A stretch of DNA of 64,000 nucleotides, taken from positions 124,001 through 188,000 of the forward strand of contig NZ_JACJKB010000003.1 in NCBI RefSeq assembly GCF_016900375.1. Reading direction: 5' to 3'. Numbering within the stretch: the first letter of the stretch is position 1; each line of letters opens with the position of its first letter. The translations under genes and the position numbers were made by a program. Shown piece by piece: positions 8,946-17,696 of this stretch. The notes beneath the pieces were generated by a model. The model saw only the letters and a program-made list of their open reading frames with translations. It searched no databases and was not told where the DNA came from. The DNA is from Collinsella tanakaei (GTDB lineage: Bacteria > Actinomycetota > Coriobacteriia > Coriobacteriales > Coriobacteriaceae).

Positions 8946-10294
8946 GTGCCGGGGCGCTCCCCCGTCGGCGCGCCGTCGCGCGCGGCGAGCACGCCGTTCA
9001 CATACACCAGATGCGCGCGACCGTGCGCCTCCATGCCCTCGTAGGGCGTGTAGTCCACAGCCTGCTGCTGCGTTGCGGCCGAGATCGTCCAGCGCGCGGC
9101 GGGATCCCACACGCACACGTCCGCGTCGGCGCCCACGGCCAGTCTGCCCTTGCGCGGCCACATGCCGAAGACGCGCGCCGGCCCCTCGCTCATGAGGCGC
9201 ATGAGCTCCACCGGCCCGAGCTGGCCCTCGAAGGTCGTCGCCATCACGGCGGGACGATGCTCGATACCCGGCCCGCCGTTGGGGATCTTGGTGAAGTCGT
9301 CGCGGCCGCGGTCCTTTTGCCCGTGCAGGTTGAACGAGCAGTGGTCGGTGGCGATGGAATCGACCTCGCCTGCCACCACGGCCCCGCGCAGGGCCGTGCG
9401 GTCGGCGGGCTTGCGCAGCGGCGGGCTCATGACGTACTTGGCGCCCGCGAAACCGTCATCGCCCGTCTCGAGGTAGCGCGTGTCGTCGAGCGTGAGGTAC
9501 TGGGGGCAGGTCTCGACGAAGATGCCCTGCTGGCCGCGGGCGCGCGCCGCGCGGATGGCCTCGAGCCCGAGCGCGGTCGAGAGGTGCACGACGTTCACCT
9601 TGGCGCCGGCGATACTCGCCAGGTACAGCAGGCGCGAGACCGCATCGGCCTCCGCCTCGGCGGGACGCGACAGCGGGTGGCCTTCCGGACCGGTGATGCC
9701 GGCGGCGAGCACCTCGCGCTGCAGCTCGTTGACCACATCGCCGTTCTCGCAATGCACGCAGAGGACCGCGTCGAGGTCGCGCACGCACTCGAGGCACTGC
9801 AGCGTCTCGGCATCGGTCAGCTTCAGGTGGTCGTAGGCAAGATAGGTCTTGAACGAGCTCACGCCCGCCTCGCGCATCCGGCGCATCTGGGCGGGGCCGT
9901 CGGGCCCCCACTCGGCGATCGCCATGTGAAAGCCGTAGTTCGCGGTGCAGGTGCCGTCGGCACGGCGATGCCATTCGGAGAGTGCCTCGTCCATGGTCAC
10001 GCCGCGGTCGGCCGTGGCGTAGTCCACGATCGTGGTGGTGCCGCCGCAGGCAGCCGCGCGGGTACCCGTCTCGAAGCTGTCGGCCGTCCAATCCATACCC
10101 GTCCAGCACTGCAGGTGGGTGTGCGCGTCGATGAATCCGGGGAAGACCCAGCAGCCCGTCGCATCCTCCACCGTATCGCCCGCCGCGGGCTCGATATGCG
10201 CCTCGATGGCAGCGATCTTGCCCCCGTCGAGGGCGATGTCGCCGCGCCGCAGGCCCTCGGGCGTCACAAGCGCGCCGCCTTTGATGATGATCAT
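8930..10294 (-). CDS. hyuA: D-hydantoinase / dihydropyrimidinase family hydrolase
   Basis: Cyclic amidohydrolase that opens five- or six-membered cyclic ureides. The 454-residue protein has the metal ligands of FPGFIDAHTH (His58, His60), the bridging lysine in SSFKTYLAYDH, the histidine of VVHLSTA and the aspartate of IATDHCSF. These are all catalytic elements of the hydantoinase family. It matches the hyuA position in the E. coli yge-yqe-ygf purine cluster, where the natural substrate is thought to be a ring-opened purine intermediate. ATG 10294 has GGAGG nine bases upstream. Confidence 0.88.
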   Translation of the reverse strand: MIIIKGGALVTPEGLRRGDIALDGGKIAAIEAHIEPAAGDTVEDATGCWVFPGFIDAHTHLQCWTGMDWTADSFETGTRAAACGGTTTIVDYATADRGVTMDEALSEWHRRADGTCTANYGFHMAIAEWGPDGPAQMRRMREAGVSSFKTYLAYDHLKLTDAETLQCLECVRDLDAVLCVHCENGDVVNELQREVLAAGITGPEGHPLSRPAEAEADAVSRLLYLASIAGAKVNVVHLSTALGLEAIRAARARGQQGIFVETCPQYLTLDDTRYLETGDDGFAGAKYVMSPPLRKPADRTALRGAVVAGEVDSIATDHCSFNLHGQKDRGRDDFTKIPNGGPGIEHRPAVMATTFEGQLGPVELMRLMSEGPARVFGMWPRKGRLAVGADADVCVWDPAARWTISAATQQQAVDYTPYEGMEAHGRAHLVYVNGVLAARDGAPTGERPGTYVSR

Positions 10295-10413
10295 ACGAAT
10301 GCGCCTCCTTGCGTATCGCTTTCGCAAAACCTCTGATGTCGATGCTCGGCAGCGCCGCGGGCGCGGCGGTACCGAACGCCGGCATCAGCTGTTTCGCATG
10401 GCGCAGACGGCAC

Positions 10414-11022
10414 TCACTCCCCTACCAGATAGCGCGCCGCGCGGTCGAGGTCCTCGGGCGTGTCGATATCCCAGAGCTCGGCGGCATCGCGCGCCTCCAC
10501 GAGCGAAACCGGCACGTTGCCCCGGCGCAGGACCTCGCCGCCGCCCTCGGAGCCGGTGAGCGCCATGAGGGCGGAAAAGCAGGATCTCGGGAACAGCACC
10601 GGGCTTCCCGGGGTCCCTTGCCACGACAGACGGTAGGCCCGTGTCGGGTCCGCCGCGAAGGCGTCGGCAAGCGCCCGGAAGCTCGCATCGCTCACCAGGG
10701 GCTGGTCACCCGGCAGGAACAGGCAGCCATCCCATCGGTCGATGCCGTAGGCGAGCGCTCCGCGCAGGGCGATGCTGCGCGGCGGGTAGGCGGCCCCGTG
10801 GTAGACGGGGGCTGCCGAAAGCGACGCTAGACCGACCGCGGCGCCGACCCACTGGCTGCGCACGCTGAGCACGACCTCGTAGATATCGCTCGGCACCGAG
10901 GCGACCGTGTGGACGATCAGGGGCATGCCCGCAAGGTCGGCGAGCAGCTTATCTCCATCGCCGCCCGCAGCGGTGAACCGCTTGCCCTGGCCGCAGGCCA
11001 TGACCACGCATCCGAGCTCCAT
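10414..11022 (-). CDS. ygfJ: MocA/YgfJ-like nucleotidyltransferase
   Basis: The 202-residue product has the nucleotidyltransferase fold of molybdenum cofactor cytidylyltransferases: an N-terminal MACGQGKRF (compare LAAGxGxRM), FLPGDQPLVS for the metal-binding acidic motif, and a C-terminal DIDTPEDL. It likely makes the cytosine dinucleotide form of molybdopterin for the hydroxylases, or a variant cofactor as proposed for YgfJ with selenium hydroxylases. ATG 11022 has GGAG upstream; longer starts add an unconserved tail. It lies between carbamate kinase and hydantoinase on the same strand. Confidence 0.82.
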   Translation of the reverse strand: MELGCVVMACGQGKRFTAAGGDGDKLLADLAGMPLIVHTVASVPSDIYEVVLSVRSQWVGAAVGLASLSAAPVYHGAAYPPRSIALRGALAYGIDRWDGCLFLPGDQPLVSDASFRALADAFAADPTRAYRLSWQGTPGSPVLFPRSCFSALMALTGSEGGGEVLRRGNVPVSLVEARDAAELWDIDTPEDLDRAARYLVGE

Positions 11023-11081
11023 CGCCGCTCCTCTCGCCTGTTGGTCGTCTCCCCTTTGCACTCATCACCACCATAGCAAAG

Positions 11082-11109
11082 GGGATGCCCCGCCTGCACG
11101 GGGCATCCC
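11082..11109 (-). terminator. Hairpin downstream of carbamate kinase
   Basis: A perfect 10-base stem GGGATGCCCC / GGGGCATCCC with an 8-base loop lies in the 107-base gap between arcC and ygfJ. On the minus strand it is followed by CTTTGCT, so it is at best a weak intrinsic terminator or an mRNA-stabilising hairpin. Confidence 0.5.
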
Positions 11110-11129
11110 TGTGGAAGGAGAGCGTGTCT

Positions 11130-12074
11130 CTATGCGCGGGCGATCGTGGTGCCCGTCTTGCCCGCCAGGCCGTCTGCGGCCTTCTCGAGCAGGGTGATGA
11201 GCGAGGTGCGGCCCTCCTTGCTCTCGACGAACGCCGCGGCAGCCTGGACCTTGGGCAGCATCGAGCCGGTGCCGAACTCACCGGCCTCGCCCAGCTCCGC
11301 CGCGCGCTCGGGCGTGAGGGTGTCGAGCCACTCCTCGTGGTCGGTGCCGAAGCCCACAGCGACCTTCTCCACCGCGGTGAGGATCACGAGCGAGTCGGCA
11401 TCGAGCTGCTCGGCGAGCTTCTCGGCGGCGAAGTCCTTGTCGATGACGGCCGCCGCGCCCTTGAGGTGATGGCCATCGGTGGGCATCACGGGGATACCGC
11501 CACCCCCGCAGCAGACGACGACGTGGTTGGCCGCCACGAGCGCCTCGATGGTGGAGAGCTCCACGATCGACACGGGCTTGGGACTCGCCACGACGCGACG
11601 GTAGCCCTTCTTCTCGTCGTGCATGAACTCGTAGCCGCGGTCGCGCGTGAGCTCGGTGGCCTCGGCCTCGCTCATGAAGGGGCCGATGGGCTTGGTGGGA
11701 TTCTCGAACGCCGGGTCGTTCGGGTCGACCTGGATCTGGGTCAGCACCGTGGCGACGCCCTTGTCCATGCCGCGGTCGAGCATCTCCTCGCGCAGAGCGT
11801 TCTGCAGGTCGTAGCCGATGTAGCCCTGGCTCATGGCGCCGCAGACCGAAAGCGGGCACGGGATGTACTTCTCGGGGTCGGAGCGGGTGAGCTCGGCCAT
11901 GGCGTTGGCGATCATGCCCACCTGCGGGCCGTTGCCGTGGACGATGATGACCTCGTTGCCGTCCTGGATGAGGTCGACGATGGCGCGGGCCGTGATCTTC
12001 ACGGCAGCCATCTGCTCGGGAAGGTTGGAGCCGAGGGCGTTGCCGCCGAGGGCGACGACGATGCGACGGGACAT
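11130..12074 (-). CDS. arcC: Carbamate kinase
   Basis: Transfers phosphate from carbamoyl phosphate to ADP, giving ATP, CO2 and ammonia. The 314 residues open MSRRIVVALGGNALG and contain VIIVHGNGPQVGMI, CCGGGGIPV and DKDFAAEKLA, all hallmark motifs. Length fits the family. In this context it corresponds to E. coli yqeA and most likely harvests carbamoyl phosphate made by YgeW during purine breakdown. A GGTAT/AAGGCGG region precedes the ATG; the upstream 493 bases to ygeW hold repeats rather than genes. Confidence 0.95.
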   Translation of the reverse strand: MSRRIVVALGGNALGSNLPEQMAAVKITARAIVDLIQDGNEVIIVHGNGPQVGMIANAMAELTRSDPEKYIPCPLSVCGAMSQGYIGYDLQNALREEMLDRGMDKGVATVLTQIQVDPNDPAFENPTKPIGPFMSEAEATELTRDRGYEFMHDEKKGYRRVVASPKPVSIVELSTIEALVAANHVVVCCGGGGIPVMPTDGHHLKGAAAVIDKDFAAEKLAEQLDADSLVILTAVEKVAVGFGTDHEEWLDTLTPERAAELGEAGEFGTGSMLPKVQAAAAFVESKEGRTSLITLLEKAADGLAGKTGTTIARA

Positions 12075-12174
12075 GAGCGATACCGCCTTTCAGTGAATCG
12101 AGATAGAACGGCGGCAGCGCCCGGGGCCATCCGACGCCATCCGGGCGCTGCCGTCACATGAAGAGAGGACATAT

Positions 12175-12328
12175 ATGACAGTTAGGACGGGGCCCACTGC
12201 CATGTTTTCAGACTTGGCGACGCCGGGACCCGATCCTGCGGTCAAAACCATGACACGGGAGCACGTCCTACCTGTCACCATCTGAGCGAGGGCAAAAGCA
12301 TGACACTGGAACACGTCCTAACTGTCAT
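12175..12328. repeat. REPIN-like module A: three 29-nt palindromic units
   Basis: Three 29-base units at 12175-12203 (forward), 12250-12278 and 12300-12328 (both reversed). Each begins or ends with the core ATGACAGTTAGGACG or a variant and closes with a TGTCAT-type arm, so each is itself a weak palindrome. Gaps are 46 and 21 bases. A module with the mirror-image order and nearly equal gaps lies at 47074-47226. Confidence 0.8.
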
Positions 12329-12432
12329 GAAAACCCTCATAGGTCGAGCACTCAGCCAACGAGCAACTGACGGCCCGAGAAAACCCAAGCGAAAAACCCT
12401 CATAGGTCGAGTACTCAGTCAGCGAGCGGCTG
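12329..12432 (+). repeat. Degenerate direct repeat, two ~41-base copies
   Basis: Copies at 12329-12369 and 12391-12432 share AAAACCCTCATAGGTCGAG followed by xACTCAGxCAxCGAGC, with a handful of differences, and are separated by 21 bases. They abut the REPIN-like module. No function is evident. Confidence 0.7.
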
Positions 12433-12567
12433 GCTGGCGAGGCAGATCGCCTTGAAAGAGGAGGGCATAGGCCTTCTGGCCATGCCCGACGATTGAAAGG
12501 CGAGGTGCCCGCCAGACAGCCGCGCAGCGTCGACCAGTTCCGCGGTTCGGTAGAACCGCGGAACCCG

Positions 12568-13770
12568 CTAAAGCTGATTCCAGCGCGGAGTCGCGGCGGC
12601 CTCGAGGGCGCGCAGGGTCTCCACCGGGTTCTTGCACTTCTGCAGGAAGATCATGGCAGCGATGGCGTAGGGCTTGTAGCTGGCCTCCTTGTACATGCCC
12701 ACGCGGTGCATGTCGAAGACGTCAGCCATGACCTCGCCGTGCTCGCAGGAGACGCCGGAGATGTCGGCGGGCAGCGGGTGCATGAAGATGGTGTCGTCGC
12801 CGTGAGCGGTCTTGGCCATGAGCTCGCGCGTGGAGCACCAATCCATGTGGGTGGCGTTCTGGGCCAGCAGCTCCTTCTCGAGCGCGGCGATACCGGCGTC
12901 GTCGCCCTCGGCGTAAAGCTTCGTGCGCTTCTCCATGGCGGCGTACGGCGCCCAGCTCTTGGGGATGACGATGTCGGCGCCCTCGAAGGCCTCGGCCATG
13001 GTGCCGACCTGCTTGAAGGTGGCGCCGGACTCGGCGGCGTAGCCCTTGGCCTTCTCGACCAGGTCGGGCATGAGGTCGTAGCCCTCGGGATGAGCGAGGG
13101 TCACGTCGACGCCGAAGCGGGGCAGCAGGGTGATGAGCGACTGCGGGCAGGACAGCGGCTTGCCGTAGGAGGGCGAGTAGGCCCAGGTCACGGCAACCTT
13201 CTTGCCGCGCAGGTTCTCAAGGCCGCCGAACTCCTCGATGAGGTAGAGCATGTCAGCAGAGGACTGCGTGGGGTGATCGGAGTCGGACTGCAGCGAGATG
13301 AGCGTCGGGCGATGATCGAGCACGCCGTCCTTGAAGGCCTCGTCGACGGACTCGGCGACCTCGGCCATGTAGGCGTCGCCGGCGCCGATGTACATGTCGT
13401 CGCGGATGCCGATGACGTCGGCCATGAAGGAGATCATCGTGGCGGTCTCGCGGACGGTCTCGCCGTGGGCGATCTGGGACTTCTTCTCGTCGAGGTCCTG
13501 GAGCTCAAGGCCGAGCAGGTTCGTGGCCTTGGAGAACGAGAAGCGGGTGCGGGTGGAGTTGTCGCGGAACAGCGAGACGGCGAGGCCGGAGTCGAACACG
13601 CGGGAGGAGATATTGCGCTCGCGCAGGTCGCGCAGGGCGGCGGCGACGGCGTAGAGGGCCTTCAGCTCGTCGGTGCTCTTGTCCCAGGTGTGCAGGAAGT
13701 CGCTGTTGTACATGCCGGCGTAATCGAGACCGGACAGATCCTCGAGCAGCTCATTGAAGGTCTTGGCCAT
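12568..13770 (-). CDS. ygeW: YgeW-type carbamoyltransferase
   Basis: A 400-residue relative of ornithine/aspartate carbamoyltransferases. It has the carbamoyl-phosphate loop FRDNSTRTRFSF (Ser72-Arg76), HPTQSSADML, and HPLPADISGVSCEHGEV in the C-terminal domain. The extra length and the last motif fit YgeW, a family of unknown substrate tied to purine/selenium clusters. There it is proposed to phosphorolyse a carbamoylated intermediate, giving carbamoyl phosphate for carbamate kinase. It is third in the ygeX-ygeY-ygeW order, 183 bases after ygeY. Confidence 0.93.
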   Translation of the reverse strand: MAKTFNELLEDLSGLDYAGMYNSDFLHTWDKSTDELKALYAVAAALRDLRERNISSRVFDSGLAVSLFRDNSTRTRFSFSKATNLLGLELQDLDEKKSQIAHGETVRETATMISFMADVIGIRDDMYIGAGDAYMAEVAESVDEAFKDGVLDHRPTLISLQSDSDHPTQSSADMLYLIEEFGGLENLRGKKVAVTWAYSPSYGKPLSCPQSLITLLPRFGVDVTLAHPEGYDLMPDLVEKAKGYAAESGATFKQVGTMAEAFEGADIVIPKSWAPYAAMEKRTKLYAEGDDAGIAALEKELLAQNATHMDWCSTRELMAKTAHGDDTIFMHPLPADISGVSCEHGEVMADVFDMHRVGMYKEASYKPYAIAAMIFLQKCKNPVETLRALEAAATPRWNQL

Positions 13771-13953
13771 GATGGTTCCTCTCTTGTTATACGCCGCCCC
13801 GGCGGGGAGGCTGGTATACGGGTTGCAGCCTGCGCGCAGCGGCGCTCAGGCCAAAAGGCAGGCCCCGACCAAGCGGGAGTCCGCGCGGTAAAGCATGGGA
13901 GAAAACCCGCGCGGACCTCGCTCGCTTGACGGGAACGGGAAAATCGAGACGGA

Positions 13954-15360
13954 CTACTGGATGTCGTTATCCGTGGTGCCGGCGCGGAACACGGTGACGT
14001 CGCCGGTCTTCTTGGACGGATCGTAGAGGTTGAGCGCGGCGGTGTAGAGCGCGGCGCAGGTCACGAGGTCCTGCTTGTAGGTGACCTCGTTGGGGGCGTG
14101 AGCCTGGCTCTCGGCGCCCGGGCCGAAGCCAACGCAGGGGATGCCGTAGCGACCCTGGATGGACACGCAGTTGGTGGAGAAGGTCCACTTGTCGGTCAGC
14201 GGACGGCCGGCGCGCTTGTCCATGGACTGCTCGACGCCGATGCGCTCATCGCCGTACAGGGCGTGGTGCGCGTCGACGAGCGCCTGCACGTGGGCGGCGT
14301 TCTCGGCGTTGATCCAGGTCGGGAAGTAGGCCTCGGTCTCGTAGACGGTGCCCTTCCAGCTCGGACGGTCGTACATGTACATGGAGACCTCGACGTCCTC
14401 GCCGTACTTCTTGACGGCGGGCAGATCGCGGATCTCCTGCAGGCAGGAGTCCCAGGTCTCGCCGGCGGTCATGCGGCGGTCGATGGAGATCGCGCAGGAG
14501 TCGGCGACGGCGCAGCGGGAGGGGCTGGTGTAGAAGATCTGGGAGACGGTGCAGGTGCCGCGGCCCAGGAAGCGGGCGTCCATGTAGTGCTCGGGGTTGT
14601 ACTTGGGGTCGAGCATCTTCACGAGACCCTTGATGTCGGTGGACTCGTCGCAGCCGTTATTGTTGAGCGAGCGGACGTCGGCGATGATGTCGGCCATCTT
14701 GTAGATGGCGTTGTCGCCGCGGTCGGGCGCGGAGCCGTGGCAGGAGATGCCGTGGACGTCGACGCGGATCTCCATGCGACCGCGGTGACCACGGTAGATG
14801 CCGCCGTCGGTGGGCTCGGTGGAGATCACGAACTCGATCTTCTCGCGGGCGTCCTCGGGGCCGTCGAAGTACTTGTTGACGATGTACTGCCAGCACATGC
14901 CGTCGCAGTCCTCCTCCTGGACGGAGCCGACGACCATGATCTTGTAGCCCTCGGGGATGAGACCCATGTCCTTCATCATCTTGGCAGCGTAGGTGGCCGA
15001 CGCCATGCCGCCCTCCTGGTCGGAGCCGCCGCGGCCGTAGATGACCTCGTCGTCCTCGTAGCCCTCATAGGGATCGTGGGTCCAGTTGTCGCGGTTGCCG
15101 ACGCCAACGGTATCGATGTGGGAGTCGATGGCGATAATCTTGTCGCCCTCGCCCATCCAGCCGATGACGTTGCCGAGGCCGTCGACCTCAACCTTGTCGA
15201 AGCCCAGCTTCTCCATCTCGGCCTTGATGCAGGCGACGACCTCGCCCTCCTCGCAGGACTCGGACGGATGGCTGATCATGGCGCGCAGAAAGGCGGTCAT
15301 GTCGGGACCGTAGGCAGCGGCAGCCTGCTTGATAGCGTCGAAATCGAGTTCGGTGGTCAT
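13954..15360 (-). CDS. ygeY: YgeY, M20-family hydrolase
   Basis: A 468-residue zinc-dependent M20-type hydrolase. Metal-site motifs are visible: [24 protein letters not shown], and SVQEEDCDG with the catalytic glutamate, then [17 protein letters not shown]. The M20 family cleaves amide bonds in peptides, N-acyl or N-carbamoyl amino acids. YgeY is the member associated with selenium/purine gene clusters and probably removes a carbamoyl or formyl group from a ring-opened purine product. ATG 15360 is used; a TTG three codons earlier has poorer spacing. Confidence 0.92.
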   Translation of the reverse strand: MTTELDFDAIKQAAAAYGPDMTAFLRAMISHPSESCEEGEVVACIKAEMEKLGFDKVEVDGLGNVIGWMGEGDKIIAIDSHIDTVGVGNRDNWTHDPYEGYEDDEVIYGRGGSDQEGGMASATYAAKMMKDMGLIPEGYKIMVVGSVQEEDCDGMCWQYIVNKYFDGPEDAREKIEFVISTEPTDGGIYRGHRGRMEIRVDVHGISCHGSAPDRGDNAIYKMADIIADVRSLNNNGCDESTDIKGLVKMLDPKYNPEHYMDARFLGRGTCTVSQIFYTSPSRCAVADSCAISIDRRMTAGETWDSCLQEIRDLPAVKKYGEDVEVSMYMYDRPSWKGTVYETEAYFPTWINAENAAHVQALVDAHHALYGDERIGVEQSMDKRAGRPLTDKWTFSTNCVSIQGRYGIPCVGFGPGAESQAHAPNEVTYKQDLVTCAALYTAALNLYDPSKKTGDVTVFRAGTTDNDIQ

Positions 15361-15420
15361 GTGGCTCAAATCCTCTCTTTGGATGGTGGTAAACAGAAGG
15401 TGTGTCGCTTGCGGTATCTG

Positions 15421-16635
15421 CTACTCCGCGGGATAGGCACCGTCCCAGACGACCTTGCGGTAGTTGACCGGATCGGTGTCGCCCTCGGTGGAGAACAGCA
15501 GGACGGAGCTCTGGTCGGTCAGGCCGATGGCCTCGCGGAGGTCGGCGTACTCATCGGACTCCATGAGGGTCGTGATGAGGCCCGTGCCCACCGCGCCGGA
15601 CTCGCCGGAGATCACGCGGGGGTCGTTCGCCAGCGGGGCGCCCAGGACGCGCATGCCCTTGGCGGCAACCCAGTTGGGGCAGGCCACGAACACGCTCACG
15701 TGGTTGCGCAGGATGTCCCAACCCAAGATGTTGGGCTCGCCGCATGCGAGGCCGGCCATGATCGTGGGCATGTCGCCGTCCACGATGCGGGGCTCGCCAT
15801 CACCAGCCACAGCACCCTTGTACAGGCACGCGGCCTCGTCGGCCTCCATGACCACGAAGGTGGGCGGGTTGTCGGGGAACAGGTTCGCGAAGTAGCCCAC
15901 CACGGCGCCCGCAAGGCTGCCCACGCCTGCCTGCACGAAGACGTGCGTGGGGCGCTCGACGCCGGCGGCGGCGTACTGCTCTGCCGCCTCGGAGGCCATG
16001 GTGCCGTAGCCCTCCATGATCCAACTGGGGATATCCTCGTAGCCCTCCCAGGCGGTGTCCTGAACGATGACGCCGTTCTCGCAGGCCTCGGCCTCGGCGG
16101 CGGCCATACGGACGCACTCGTCGTAGTTGACCTCCTCGATGGTCACCTCAGCGCCCTCGGCGGCGATGTTGTCGAAGCGGCTCTTCACGGAACCCTTGGG
16201 CATGTGGACGACGGCCTTCTGGCCGAGCTTGTTCGCGGCCCACGCCACGCCGCGGCCGTGGTTGCCGTCGGTGGCGGTGAAGAACGTGGCCTGGCCGAAG
16301 TCGCGGGCGAGCTCATCGCTCGTGAGGTAGTCGTAGGTCATGTCGGACACGGGCTTGCCGGTCTTCTCGGCGATATAGCTCGCCATAGCGAAGGAGCCGC
16401 CGAGCACCTTGAACGCGTTCAGGCCGAAGCGGTAGCTCTCGTCCTTGACGGCGAGGTTCGCGAGGCCCAGGTCGCTCGCGAGCGCGTCGAGCTTGGCGAG
16501 CGGCGTCACGCTGTACTGCGGGAAGCTCTCGTGGAACGCGCGGGCGGCGGCGACGTGGTCGAGCGACATGATGCCCAGATGAGCGTCATCGCTCTTGGGC
16601 ATATTGTTCGCAACCCATTTGATCTGATCGGCCAT
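15421..16635 (-). CDS. ygeX: Diaminopropionate ammonia-lyase
   Basis: PLP enzyme that converts 2,3-diaminopropionate to pyruvate and ammonia through 2-aminoacrylate. The 404-residue protein has the PLP lysine in RFGLNAFKVLGG (Lys76, matching Lys77 of the E. coli enzyme), the TDGNHGRGVAWAA phosphate/substrate motif and QAGVGSLAGA. The ATG at 16635 has GGAGAG upstream; the frame is open further but without conserved residues. It is first of the minus-strand ygeX-ygeY-ygeW group and diverges from a YheO-type regulator, its probable controller. Confidence 0.95.
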   Translation of the reverse strand: MADQIKWVANNMPKSDDAHLGIMSLDHVAAARAFHESFPQYSVTPLAKLDALASDLGLANLAVKDESYRFGLNAFKVLGGSFAMASYIAEKTGKPVSDMTYDYLTSDELARDFGQATFFTATDGNHGRGVAWAANKLGQKAVVHMPKGSVKSRFDNIAAEGAEVTIEEVNYDECVRMAAAEAEACENGVIVQDTAWEGYEDIPSWIMEGYGTMASEAAEQYAAAGVERPTHVFVQAGVGSLAGAVVGYFANLFPDNPPTFVVMEADEAACLYKGAVAGDGEPRIVDGDMPTIMAGLACGEPNILGWDILRNHVSVFVACPNWVAAKGMRVLGAPLANDPRVISGESGAVGTGLITTLMESDEYADLREAIGLTDQSSVLLFSTEGDTDPVNYRKVVWDGAYPAE

Positions 16636-16734
16636 GCTTTTGTTCTCTCCTTTTGCCTCGCTTTGCCGGTGCTTCGGATACGCGCTCGCCCGTCTGGCTG
16701 TTCTGTCCGTATGGGCTGAACTTTTATCTGAACA

Positions 16735-16751
16735 CCAAACAAAAAGTTTTG
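16735..16751. promoter_or_regulatory. Candidate operator 1 upstream of ygeX
   Basis: CCAAACAAAAAGTTTTG, an inverted repeat CCAAAC-A5-GTTTtG, lies 100 bases upstream of the ygeX start in the divergent ygeX/regulator region. A second near-identical site lies at 16885-16901. They are likely targets of the adjacent regulator, by position and shared sequence only. Confidence 0.45.
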
Positions 16752-16884
16752 CTGCCCTAGTTTTACCACATGGCTCAGAGCAAAGTCCATACAGATTGTC
16801 AGGTTTCATAAACGGTCGGAATTGGCCGGTAAACGGTATATTCTGCGGCTATTTGTGTCGGTACTGGTCTTGTGTCAGGATATA

Positions 16885-16901
16885 CCTAACAAAAAGTTTG
16901 G
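16885..16901. promoter_or_regulatory. Candidate operator 2 before the YheO-type regulator
   Basis: CCTAACAAAAAGTTTGG, the partner of the site at 16735-16751, ends three bases before the AGGAGG ribosome binding site of the regulator at 16914. The position would allow autoregulation. Confidence 0.45.
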
Positions 16902-16913
16902 AAGGAGGCTTCT

Positions 16914-17573
16914 ATGTCACCTGCGCAGATTGAGTTCTATCGCCGCCTCGCCAAGGGCCTGGCGCTTCAATTCGGCCCCAATTGCGAGATCGTCGTCCAC
17001 GATCTGGAGGCTGAAGATCTCGACCATTCCATCGTCGCGATCGAAAACGGCCACGTATCGGGCCGCCATCTGGGCGATGGCCCCAGCCACGTCGTCCTCG
17101 AGGCCCTGCACGACGACGAGCGGGGAAAGATCGAGGACCGTCCCCCCTACCTCACCAAAACGGCCGACGGCAAGCTGCTGAAGTCCAGCACCATCTTCAT
17201 CCGCGATGACGCGGGCTGGCCCTGCGGCATCCTGGCCATCAACTTCGACATCACGATCATGACGGCGTTTTCCAGCACGCTGTCGCTGCTTATCGGCACC
17301 GGCGAGCAAAACGAGCCCGAACCCATCGCCAAGAACATCGGCGATCTGCTCGACGACCTGTTCAGCGAGTGCGAGCAGGTCGTCGGCAAGCCCGCGGCCC
17401 TCATGACCAAGGAGGAGCGCGTGCGCGCCATCGGCTACCTGGACCGCCGCGGAGCGTTTCTCATCAGCAAGTCGAGCCAGAAGGCCTGCGAGTTCTTCGG
17501 TATATCCAAGTACAGCTTCTACAGCTATCTGGACGAGGCGAAGGCGCTCGCCGACAGCCAGCGGGACGGCTAA
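16914..17573 (+). CDS. YheO-type PAS/HTH transcriptional regulator A
   Basis: A 219-residue DNA-binding regulator. The N-terminal YheO-like PAS domain (residues ~1-120) has the family motifs CEIVVHDLE, HSIVAIENGHVSGR and LKSSTIFIRDD with GILAINFD. The C-terminal ~50 residues are a helix-turn-helix with LDRRGAFLISKSSQKACEFF then SKYSFYSYLDEA. Members commonly sit beside purine and amino-acid catabolic genes. It diverges from ygeX across 278 bases containing two matching inverted repeats. ATG 16914 has AAGGAGG upstream. Two homologues lie at 56023 and 56716. Confidence 0.87.
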   Translation: MSPAQIEFYRRLAKGLALQFGPNCEIVVHDLEAEDLDHSIVAIENGHVSGRHLGDGPSHVVLEALHDDERGKIEDRPPYLTKTADGKLLKSSTIFIRDDAGWPCGILAINFDITIMTAFSSTLSLLIGTGEQNEPEPIAKNIGDLLDDLFSECEQVVGKPAALMTKEERVRAIGYLDRRGAFLISKSSQKACEFFGISKYSFYSYLDEAKALADSQRDG

Positions 17574-17590
17574 TCCGAACCCATCAACTC

Positions 17591-17637
17591 AAACGGGAGG
17601 CGCGGCGGCTCACGCAGAGCCGCCGCGCCTCCCGTTT
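17591..17637. terminator. Bidirectional terminator, 20-bp perfect stem
   Basis: A perfect 20-base inverted repeat (17591-17610 with 17618-17637, 7-base loop) with AAA/TTT outer ends. It lies between the convergent regulator (+) and the Nif11-like gene (-) and can terminate both. Confidence 0.85.
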
Positions 17638-17696
17638 ATTCCGATATCGCTTGCGGTGCGGACGCCTTTCGTGGGGCCCCGGCCCTACCGCCGACC

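Larger units (their letters stand above)
12075..12567. other. Gene-free gap with repeats between ygeW and arcC
   Basis: No coding capacity was recognised. From left to right it holds a perfect 13-base-arm hairpin (12112-12124 with 12141-12153), the three-unit palindromic repeat module (12175-12328), and a degenerate ~41-base direct repeat (12329-12432). The region down to ygeW is featureless. It breaks the minus-strand run of purine genes, so arcC may need its own promoter. Confidence 0.7.
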
